Below, one piece after another: positions 47,449-56,047 of a DNA stretch of 64,000 nucleotides (positions within the stretch are counted from its first letter, which is position 1; each line of letters opens with the position of its first letter). The notes beneath the pieces are model-generated. The model was not told the origin of the DNA. It made no database searches and saw only the letters and a list, made by a program, of their open reading frames with translations. The stretch spans positions 24,713,577-24,777,576 of the forward strand of contig NC_084462.1 in the NCBI RefSeq assembly GCF_027409185.1. Direction: 5' to 3'. Position numbers and translations under genes: made by a program. The stretch comes from Cynocephalus volans. Taxonomy: Eukaryota > Chordata > Mammalia > Dermoptera > Cynocephalidae.

Positions 47449-48030
47449 AGGGGTGAGGGACCAACTGCCCCACAGTCCCCCAAACCATGGACACCACCTA
47501 TGGTGGGCCTCGCTGAGGAGGACTGAAGGAGCCTTGGGCCCTTCCCGACCATCTCTATAACAAAGCAGGAGCCCAGGGTATCCACAGTTGTGGACGGCCA
47601 CCCAGTACCTTTCCTCCTGGACACTGGAGCCACCTTTTCGGTCTTAAGGGAATATAAAGGCCCCACCACCTCCAGCAGCTCTCCTATAGTCGGGGTAGGA
47701 GGTAAACAAATCTTTCCCCAAAAAACCCCTCTTTTAACCTGCTGCCTTCAAGGCACTCAATCCGTTTTCTTCCATTCCTTTCTAGTCATGCCACAATGCC
47801 CCGTCCCCTTGTTGGGTCAGGACATTCTATCATGGCTTCAGGTCTCCATTACCTTGCCCCTGTCCTCTTCCTCTTCCCCCATTTCCTTCCTCCTAGCGCT
47901 AGTTCGAGCCCAAGATCCTACTAATCCCACCCCTCCAAAGAAGTCCTTACCCATCTTAACGCACCCTGTTAACCCCACAGTTTGGGAAACTGCCAGCCCT
48001 GCTCTGGCCAGTGTTCCCCTGTATGCGTAA
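47449..48030 (+). pseudogene. Proviral protease region
   Basis: In the same frame as gag. The active-site motif LLDTGATFSVL lies near 47614-47646, followed by the flap-like VGVGGKQ and the C-terminal PLLGQDILSWL. A second in-frame TGA lies at about 47524 between the gag stop and the protease, so readthrough of one codon would not suffice. The frame closes at 48030, before the reverse transcriptase. Confidence 0.82.
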
Positions 48031-49437
48031 AACTAAAAGACCCTTCCAAATATATTTGTCAGGCTCAGTACCCATTAACCACAACAGCCCTCCTCGGGTT
48101 AAGTCCCATCATTCAGGACCTATTATAAAAGGGGTATCTCCGTCCCACTCGCCCCCCCTTCAATTCTCCCATACTCGGTGTAAAAAAACCTAATAGCGCC
48201 TTTCGTCTCGTCCAAGATCTCCGTCTTGTTAATGCCACTGTCATTCCCATTCACCCCCTTGTATCAAATCCATACACTCTTCTTTCCAAGGTCCCAGCGA
48301 CCTCTACTCATTTCTTGGTTTTGGACTTAAAGGATGCCTTCTTTTCCATACCCCTGGAAACCGGCACTTAGGACATTTTTGCCTTTACATGGACCAACCC
48401 CCATTCCCGCCACTCCGAACAACTCACTTGGACGGTCCTGCCACAGGGATTTCGGGATAGCCCTCATATTCTCGGGCAGACCCTAGCACAGGACCTCAAA
48501 TCTTTTCACTTAAACCATCCAGAGTCCACCTTATTACAATATGTGGACGATCTCCTTCTATGCAGTCCTTCATGGGAACAATCCCAAGCTGACACTGCCC
48601 ATTTGCTTAACTTCCTAGCGGGTAGGGGATATCGAGTGTCCCCCGCCAAAGCCCAAATCTCCTTGCCGTCTGTAACCTACCTTGGTTTTCTCCTCTCCCC
48701 GGGAAAGAAGGAAATCACCCTGGACAAGAAACAGCTTCTTACTGACCTGCCCATCCCCAAAACCAAAACAGAAATCCTATCTTTCCTGGGTCTAGCCAGA
48801 TATTTCAGAGCATGGATCCCCAATTTCTCTTTACTAGCCTGACCTCTCTATAATATGAGTAAGGGTCCTCCTGAAGAACCTTTACTCTCCTCACCTCAGC
48901 GCCCTTTTCTCAAGCTTCGGCAGGCCCTTCTAATGGCCCCTGCACTTCATCTCCCTGATCTAACTAAACCCTTTTTCCTCTATGTTCATGAAAATGTGGG
49001 ACAAGCTCTAGGCGTCCTAGGACAGAATTATGGCCCCTCCTTTGCCCCTGTAGCATACCTATCAAAACAGTTGGACCCCACTGTACAAGGCTGGGCACCC
49101 TGTCTAAGAGCCCTAGCAGCGGGGCAGTTGCTGCATAAGGAGGCATCCAAATTAACATTTGGGGCACCTCTTACCATTCTCTCACCACATCACCTTAAAG
49201 ACCTCCTTACCTATAAGGCTCTCCACTCCTTCCCACCTTCCAGAATTCTAACCCTCCTATCCTCGTTTCTGGAAAATCCTGCCCTATCCTTCAATACCTG
49301 CCCACCCCTAAACCCGGCTACTCTACTGCCTATACCAGATTCCCCCAACACGCCTTTGCACAGCTGCGTAGAAAGCCCTCTTATGAAAAATCTCCTCCTC
49401 ATGCACAATCTGCCAGCGTACCAATCCTAACACCCCT
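48031..49437 (+). pseudogene. Proviral reverse transcriptase, broken, RNase H largely missing
   Basis: Pieces in shifted frames. RT fingers/palm text lies near 48190-48480 with stops. YVDDLLLCS at about 48538-48564 is the catalytic motif. LPSVTYLGFLLSPGKKEITL and FLGLARYFRAWIPNF follow, with a stop at 48840-48842. The connection region runs from 48855 to about 49340. No RNase H DGSS motif is found, and sequence passes directly into integrase, so an internal deletion removed RNase H and the integrase N-terminus. Confidence 0.82.
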
Positions 49438-50290
49438 CTCAAACCTGGGCCATACCCCTCCCACCAGGCCAGAGGTCTCACACCCGCAGCCGACTGGCAA
49501 GTCGATTTTACACACATGCCTTCTGTCCGGCGCCTCAAATACCTCTTGGTGTTTGTTGATACCTTTTCAGGATGGGTGGAGGCATTCCCAACATCCAATA
49601 AAAAGGCCTCCACCGTAGCCCAGACTCTCCTTTCCCAAATCATCCCATGGTTTGGGATGCCTATTTCCATTCAATCTGAAAATGGACCTGAATTTACCGC
49701 CCAGATAGTACAAAAACTCTCCCAGTCACTCTCTCTCCCCTGGCACATACATTGCCCTTACTGACCTCAGGCATCTGGAAAGGTAGAAAGAACCAACAGA
49801 ACCTTAAAAGACATACTAACTAAATTATCTCTGGAATTACAACTTGATTGGGTCCATCTTCCACTTCTCGCTCTACTCAAGGCCAGAGCTCTCCCAAAGA
49901 GGCCCTCCAATCTTTCCCCTTTTGAAGTCATGTATGGTAGGCCCCTCCTACCCCCGGGGATCACAGCAACTGAAGGACCCATATCACCCACCATGGCCTT
50001 ACCCTTGCTCTCCCACCTTCGCACCGAATTATGGAAGTACCAGGACTGGCTACTTCCAGATCCGTCACTTTCCAAAAATAACCTTTCACTCAGCCCAGGC
50101 CAATTAGTATTCTACACTTCCCCGGAACCCAAAACCCCCCTAACCGCTAAGTGGGAAGGCCCACGTCCTGTCATCCTTGGCCTTCTCCTGTTCTTTTCAC
50201 TTCACCCAGGGAGCTTTCAGGCCTCTTCCCATATATGGAAATTTGAGGCATTTGAGACCTACACTGAAAAACAAACCTGGATCAGTGGCT
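49438..50290 (+). pseudogene. Proviral integrase, broken
   Basis: The core starts with DWQVDFTHMPS (first catalytic Asp), then VFVDTFSGWVEAF. The second catalytic position falls in QSENGPEFTA, where the usual Asp is not evident. SGKVERTNRTLKD supplies the Glu after an in-frame stop near 49762. The C-terminal region PFEVMYGRPLLPP and LSPGQLVFY continues to about 50280 and overlaps the start of the env region. Confidence 0.82.
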
Positions 50291-50329
50291 CTCTAGCTGG
50301 GACCGCAGATTGCCCCACCTCCAGTTGCT

Positions 50330-51891
50330 CTCAACCTGTAAACATCCCTCTCGCTATGTCCAAGTTAATCAAACAAGCCACCCGTCCCTACCTATGTTTT
50401 CTCTATGACCAAACCGCCGCCCACTGTAAATGGTGGCGGACACTTATGGAGGCTGTCCGTATTTGTCCTGCAAGATCCATGACCCACTCATTGGGGCAAG
50501 TGGCAGGTTGTCTACATTCAACAGCAGGCAATACTCCCTAACAATTTCCGATCCCTGGGACTCCAGATGGGCTACCAGGATCATTGCCTTCTTCTATTGC
50601 AATGGCTATGCATCTAATCCATGCGGAAATCTAGAAATTTCCCGCAAATACGTTCCTGTCCACAATCCAATATCTCATGTCTCCACAGACATCTCACATC
50701 AGAAAGAACAACTTTCCTCTGCCCTAGAACAATCCTCTTCCTTTTCTGCTAGTTCCCCAGGGTCACCCATTTACACCTGGCAACAAATCATTTCTGAAAC
50801 ACTTATCTTTCTCAACCACACCTCACCGGCTCTCTCTCCCGAAAATTGTTTTCTTTGTGCCTCTCTCATGCAACCGCTCCTGGCGGCCATCCCCTTAAAT
50901 GCTTCCCTTCCTCTCAATGCTACCTCCTCCCCACCACCAGAACACCTTAACCTTCTGGGCGTCCCTCTCTGGGAGCCCGACGACAAAGACAACAATACTC
51001 TGTTGCCCGGTCACTGTCTCATCGGAAGCTCTTCCCCCCTAACTTCTCCCCCCGTCTTATTGTAATCTTAACACAACCATTCATAACCACACCTACGCCC
51101 CACCAGCCTCTTTCTTCTGGTGCAATGGAACCCTCTCTACCTCCATCCTGCCTAATCTTACTGTCCCATGCCTTCTTGTCACCATTGTCCCTCAACTCAC
51201 TCTGTACTCCAATTCAGAACTGTTCTGAAGACAAAAAGGGCCACCCTCAAGACAAAAAAGGGCCGCCTTCCTCCCAATCATGGTCGGTATTTCCTTAACA
51301 ACATCAGCAGTCGGAGCCGGCCTGTCAGGAGCTCTCCCAAAGAGGCCCGACACAGAGACCGCCCACAAACTTAGGACACAGTTTGTGGGCGGTCAAAGAC
51401 ATATATGCTAAACTTGAAGGGGCTCTGACTTCCACTGCTGAATCCCTTTCCTCTCTACAGAGACAGATCACCTCTTTAGCTCAGGTCACCCTCCAAAACT
51501 GTAGAGCACTAGACCTCCTCAATGCAGAAAATGAGGTACTTGCATCTTCCTTAGGGAAGAATGCTGTTATTATATCAATGAATCTGGTCTAGTAGAAACA
51601 AACATCATCAAACCCACCAACTTGGCTTCCAGCCTACGAACCACATCCAGTTCTAACCCCTTTTCCTCCTTCATCTTAAACCCTATCCTAACTTGGATTT
51701 GGCCCATTTGGGGACCTCTAATCATTATCCTCATAACCTGCCTTTTCTTGCCCTGCATCATTAGGTTTCTTCAAACCCAAGTGGGAAAAATCTCTAATCA
51801 GGCCTTTAACCAGCTTTTGCTTAGAAACTACCAGCTTCTAGGTACCAATGAACCCCCCGCCTCATCTCGTGAGGGCCTCAGCCGATGCTGA
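50330..51891 (+). pseudogene. Proviral envelope, broken
   Basis: The surface-subunit region is split between two frames around 50430-50540 and stays open to 51065, with several N-glycosylation sequons (NHTS, NASL, NATS). A hydrophobic Gly/Ala-rich fusion-peptide-like stretch lies near 51275-51335. LQNCRALDLLNAEN near 51492-51533 is the immunosuppressive-domain-like heptad of class I TM subunits. A hydrophobic anchor (WGPLIIILITCLFLPCII) lies at about 51706-51759, with a cytoplasmic tail to 51891. At least two frameshifts and several stops separate these pieces, so no full protein is possible. Confidence 0.82.
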
Positions 51892-52169
51892 AGAGACACC
51901 ATCTTACAGAGGAAACGCATTCCTACACGCCCTCGCCACCGTGGCCTGGCTGCTCCCTCCAGTCTCCAACTACAAACAATGGAATCGGTGCGTATTCAAC
52001 TTGTGGCTTCAAGGAACGTTTATGGACTTTTCTCCTTTTGAAATTACTTGTTTCTCCACCCTCCTTTGCGGTTTCATAATGGGTATTTATGTACCTTCCT
52101 CCCTTTGCCCCCCCCACAACGCCCCAGTTCAGCAGGAAGTAGCTCGATGACTTCAACGTCCCCTTTCCT

Positions 52170-52190
52170 AAAACAAGAAAAAGGGAGGAA
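52170..52190 (+). other. Polypurine tract
   Basis: AAAACAAGAAAAAGGGAGGA immediately precedes the 3' LTR. It is the expected plus-strand priming site of the provirus. Confidence 0.85.
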
Positions 52191-52474
52191 TGTAGGGACC
52201 CAAATGCCCCAAGGGATCACACCCTGATCACATAAGCCCTTCTCGGCCACACCCCATCATGGCGCTGGTTGCCCTTCTCTTCAGTATTCTCCTTCCCACC
52301 GACGCAAATTACACACCAATCAGCTCCCCCCAAACCCCATGCGGTATGCTAAGTAGGGATTGTATTTTAACCAATCAGCTTTCCCCTTAAAGCCCTATAT
52401 ATGTGTGTGTGTGTGCTGCCTAATAAACGGGCTCTCTCTGGTGGATCGTCAACTGGTGTCGACTCGTCCTTTCA
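52191..52474 (+). repeat. 3' LTR of class I provirus
   Basis: Starts TGTAGGGACCCAAATGCCCC and ends ACTCGTCCTTTCA. It aligns end to end with 45021-45303. The differences are mostly C/T or G/A changes, several at CpG, plus a longer GT run near 52405 and a one-base deletion in TTTTAACCAATC. Confidence 0.93.
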
Positions 52475-52604
52475 GGGGGGAGAGGGGGGAGGGAGGGGGG
52501 TTTTGGTAATGGGCCGCAATAATCAACCACATTGTATTTTGACAAAATAAAATTAAGGCAAAAAAAATGAAATAAGTCAAAGATAATTTGAGAGCTAATA
52601 TTTA

Positions 52605-52640
52605 CAATTAATTAATTAATTAATTAATTAATTAATTAAG
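52605..52640. repeat. TTAA simple repeat
   Basis: About eight ATTA units in a row directly downstream of the L1 3' end. Confidence 0.9.
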
Positions 52641-52668
52641 GCAGGAGTCCATATTTTAAAAATTAAGT

Positions 52669-53311
52669 TCTCAAAGGTATGGAGGCAGGGACTGGACCCC
52701 CCCTCCCAGAACCTGGAACACCATGCCAGTGCCTCGGGGCCTGCCCAGGGACGTAAGGTATGGAGCTGGGGACCAGACATTTCCCACAACCAGGCACACC
52801 ACCAGCAGCAAGGAGCATGCCAAAAACATCACCTCCATGAGGGTGGCCCACCACAGCCACCACAATAACCATGGCTGCTGTGATAGCTGCTAGACACCAC
52901 AACCAGCATGCAGATGGCCCGCCAGCCACTGGAGTGCATTGACAAAAGGAGAGTCACCAGCAGAGATAAAGAAAAGAAGAGGATGTCTTTCTCCACAAAG
53001 CCCATTTCAGAGTAAAAGAAGAAGCATCTGCTCTCTTGGGGGACCTGATCACACCTCTCAGCATTGGACAGATCATCTAGGCAACAAATCAACAGAGTAA
53101 CCATTATTCTTTCAGAAGGAGAGAAGAAATCTAGGGTAATTAGAGGGGGGGAGAGGGGAAAGGAAAGGGGGGTGGGGAGAGATTGGACAAGAGACATAAA
53201 GAACAATTATGATTTGTAACAATATATATGCTAGTAATATTGATTTGATCAACATGTCTCTATGTTGAGCCTCAAAAATATGTATGATCAATTTTGATTC
53301 AGTAAAAAATT
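52669..53311 (+). mobile_element. Internally deleted L1-like element, 5'-truncated copy
   Basis: Shares with 57455-57960 a GGAGCATGCCAAAAACA block, a GGTGGCCCACCACA block, a TGCATTGACA...GGAGA block, and a short ORF2 endonuclease-type piece (GGGGGACCTGA, GGACAGAT, ATCTAGGCA, CAAATCAACA). It also shares a G-rich 3'UTR-like block ending TAATATTGATTTGA. Flanks TTTTAAAAATTAAGT (52654-52668) and TTTTAAAAATGAAGT (53312-53326) look like a target duplication. Confidence 0.7.
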
Positions 53312-53319
53312 TTTTAAAA

Positions 53320-53610
53320 ATGAAGTGCTTCAGCCACTTTTGCCCTGAGACCATTTGCTCCACTTGAATACTTAGTCTCGTATCTTACCTGGAGAATCCC
53401 TCTTTTTCCTTTAAGCCTAAAATCAGTTATAACCTTCTCTAGACATATAGCCGGACCAGTTTACTGTGGTATGTGTCTGTCCAGCAATGTCTGCCATAGA
53501 GCAGGTGCTCAACAGCATGTGTTGAATGAGAATAGAAATTGGATCACAGACAAGATTTAGGAAAAAGGATGTGACTTAGGGTTGGGACAATCTTCCCAGA
53601 TTCTGCATTT
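53320..53610. other. NXPE intron, mostly unassigned
   Basis: CATAGAGCAGGTGCTCAACA near 53494 is reminiscent of an L2 3' end. No other feature is seen before the exon. Confidence 0.35.
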
Positions 53611-53615
53611 CTTAC

Positions 53616-54359
53616 CATGCCAGCAGGGCCTCATCGTGTGCTGTGGTCACCTTCAAGTAACTCCCACTCGAGTGACCAACTAAAGAGTTGCAGGGCAGGG
53701 TAGGCGGTTGAGCACAGAACCAGAGCTCACTGGAAACCACATCCCTGTACTGGCAGGTAGGTCCTTTTGCTCCAGTCGACTGAGGGTCAACGTTGCAAAT
53801 CACAATCTCTGTAGCTCCACTGGGCCCCTGGAAATATCCCCTAAAATCAACTGTGGCCCTTTTCTCTCTCCAGATTCTCCGCAGAACCCCAACTGCCTCG
53901 CTGGAGTGGATCAGCCGCACTTCCACCTGGGCCTCCCCAGCCCAGAGCAGGGGGAAGGACAACAGGTATGTGCCATTCTCCAGATCCTGCACATCCCCAG
54001 GGACCCCTGCCTTCAAGTCTGGACCCAACAGCTGTGCTTGAAATAGATCCCCACTGTGGGTCTTGGGTCTGCCCCGGTGGTCCCTGGCCACAAGGACAGC
54101 CTCCCAGAACATAGCTAGCCTGGACAGGATCCCTCAGGTGGTAGGTGGAGGTCTGGGGACTGGTGGAGGCCAACAAGTCCCCCCTGTCTCCTGGGGTCAG
54201 AGGCCAGTACAGAATACGGGTCAGGTTGGTGAGTTCCTGGGGGAGAGAATCCAAGAGGGGGAGAGATTCCGTGGATTTGGAAGCAGATTTAGAGACAGGA
54301 CGGGGTCCTGGAGGCCGATAGATGGTGCTTTCAGGCCAGGATGTCTTGAAATAGAATAT
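53616..54359 (-). CDS. NXPE family protein, neurexophilin-like domain exon (frame broken)
   Basis: This exon encodes the N-terminal neurexophilin-like part of an NXPE (FAM55) family protein, a secretory-pathway family whose biochemical activity is poorly known. Read on the minus strand, the sequence before 54359 ends in a pyrimidine-rich tract and CAG, and the exon ends at a GTAAG donor just below 53616. The conserved pattern ARDHRGRPK is followed by a GDLFQAQ-type block, then NGTYLLSF, HSSEAVGVL, a Cys pair around CNV/CQY, WFCAQP and LPC, in the order typical of the family. The upstream part (LTNLTRILYW to YHLRDPVQASY) lies in a different frame from ARDHRGRPK, so there is an indel near 54100-54115. 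That implies a pseudogene, a polymorphic null or a sequence error. The preceding exon with the signal anchor was not found. The family is clear; the member is not (NXPE5 is a weak guess, and the sequence does not look like NXPE3). Confidence 0.88.
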
Positions 54360-55657
54360 CTGTGGGTAGAGAAGGAGGAATCTATCAGTGGTTAGTGTTT
54401 CTCTCATTTTCTTCTGGGAAGGAGATTTCCATTCACCAAACCTAGTCCCCTCTGCCAGGGGTACCCAGGAGTCTTGCTTGCCTGCATCATGCCATCTGTC
54501 ACCCTTAAGCCTGGTATCTGAGTCACCACCACCTTTATTTGAAAGGAGTATCTCATGTTGTGAAGATGAAGTTGTGTCTCTGGTTTAGCTCAACCATCTC
54601 CTCTCAGCCTTCTTATTCCATCCACTACCAACCCCCAATGTGGCATTCTAAGTGTCCCCTCTTCTCCTGTTCCCTCTCTCCACAACTCCACCCCCACCGT
54701 CTCCACACCAATTTTCCAGTTGAGAGTCAGGGGTGGCTGAGACCTTTCTTTGATGCTCCTGAGGGTCATAGAAGAATGAGACGAGACCATCCCTCAGTGA
54801 CTTCCCTCTGTAATTGGGCTGAGCTAGGGGTGAGAAGGGATTCAACCACAGAAACCATTGGGAAAGCAAGAAAATGTAGAAAGGCACAGAACAGGTATGG
54901 GTTGGCAAAAGGAGATACAGCACATTCTTTCCAAGGAAAACATGATGTTTGCTATGACAAGGAGTCCTCTCCAGGGGCCCAGATTTTTCTGGTCTCATAG
55001 TCTGAGAAACACAAAATCACAAATACAGACCAGAGAAGTAGAAGAATCCAAAAGAGAAGAACACCGGAGAGAGGCCACGTTTTATGTGATGCGGGTTGTA
55101 GTGGATAGGAAAGGGAATCTAGGCACCTCGCCTATGAGATACTCACTTATACCCATCAATGGTCCCTTCTTAATCAGACAAATGTGATTCAGAAAAAAAG
55201 TACCCCACTGACACATCTCAAATTCCAATCTGTGGGAAGATGGCCCAAGATCTACCAAGCAAATTTATACTGGAATTAGAAGTTTGAGCTTCAGAGACAT
55301 CATCTTCTACTCAGAAGGTTGGTAGTGCAGCTATGTCCAATGTCATGAGGCACAGGAATGACAAACCTGCTTTCCCCCTTTAATTGTCTTCTAAACTGAC
55401 TATTTACCTCCTCTGTTAAATTGTAAACTCTTGGAGTGTTGCATTTTCTCTGGATCTAGCACAATGGATTGTGGAAAATCCTCAGTGGGTGGCTTAGTGA
55501 TAAAAATGTGGCCTCTATGCAAAGCCAACACAGAAGCCTTTGGCATGAGGGTGAGGAGCATAGATAGAGGGAACACTGTTCTAGGGGCAGAATTAGTAAG
55601 AGAGGAGTCCAGATTCACAGCTCATAAGTTAACAGGGATTCTGGCTTTGATCACCAT
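54360..55657. other. NXPE upstream intron or flank, unassigned
   Basis: I looked here for the N-terminal exon (signal anchor) of the NXPE gene and found none that I could support. There is no clear repeat family. Confidence 0.35.
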
Positions 55658-56047
55658 GGTACGCTGAATAATGGCCCTCTAAGATATCCGTGTCCTGATT
55701 TCTGTCCACTGTGAATATGTCACCCTACGTGACAAAAAGAACTCTGTACATGTGATTAAGTTAAGGGTCATATAAGGGGAAGATTATCCTAAATTATCCA
55801 GCTCAAAATGTAATCACAAGTGTCCTTATAAGAGGTAGGAATTTTACTACAGAAGGCAGAGATGATGCTATGATGGGAGCAGAGGGGCAGAGGCAGAGAG
55901 CCTTGAAGATCTGAAGATGCTCCACTGGAGTTTGGCTCCTCATACTGGCCAGCCACCAAAAGAAGCAGCAGCTCCTACACTGCTGGCTTTTGACATGGAG
56001 GAAGTGACCATGAGCCAATGGATGCAGGCAGCCTCTAGAAATTGAAA
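55658..56047 (+). mobile_element. MLT1-type MaLR LTR, left piece
   Basis: ACGCTGAATAATGGCCCTCT, then GATATCCGTGTCCTGATTTC, TACATGTGATTAAGTTAAGG and TGGAGGAAGTGACCATGAGC, are MLT1-like landmarks. The element continues at 57991 after an insertion. Confidence 0.78.

Larger units (their letters stand above)
45021..52474 (+). mobile_element. Class I endogenous retrovirus with tRNA-Phe primer site (HERV-F-like)
   Basis: A complete proviral layout: 5' LTR, primer site, leader, gag, pro, pol, env, polypurine tract and 3' LTR. Flanking G-runs (GGGG before 45021 and after 52474) fit a 4- to 5-base duplication in the L1 3'UTR. The LTRs differ at roughly a dozen positions over about 283 bases by eye, plus two small indels. 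Gag has one long open frame; protease is short but recognisable; pol and env carry frameshifts, stops and deletions. The primer site and gag/pol organisation place it with gammaretrovirus-like ERV-F relatives. Confidence 0.9.
39780..52568 (+). mobile_element. Long L1, split by a class I provirus in its 3'UTR
   Basis: A CAG-rich 5'UTR leads to ORF1 (40177), ORF2 (41354-44889) and a G-rich 3'UTR. The 3'UTR runs to 45020, is interrupted by the provirus at 45021-52474, and resumes at 52475 (GGGGAGAGGGG) to end near TTGACAAAATAAAATTAAGG and an A-run at about 52560-52568. The 5' boundary is approximate, and no flanking duplication was confirmed. Confidence 0.82.

Noticed and set aside
50430..51065. 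Intact captured envelope (syncytin-like) gene
   Set aside because: The surface region is open for about 210 codons only. The transmembrane region lies in other frames with stops between, so no complete envelope is encoded.
10913..54359. NXPE3 as the identity of the gene
   Set aside because: The C-terminal block and the neurexophilin-like exon have clear family motifs but differ from what I know of NXPE3 in most variable positions. I therefore left the symbol empty.
54063..54395. Plus-strand open frames opposite the first NXPE exon
   Set aside because: They are antisense shadows of the exon, without independent motifs.
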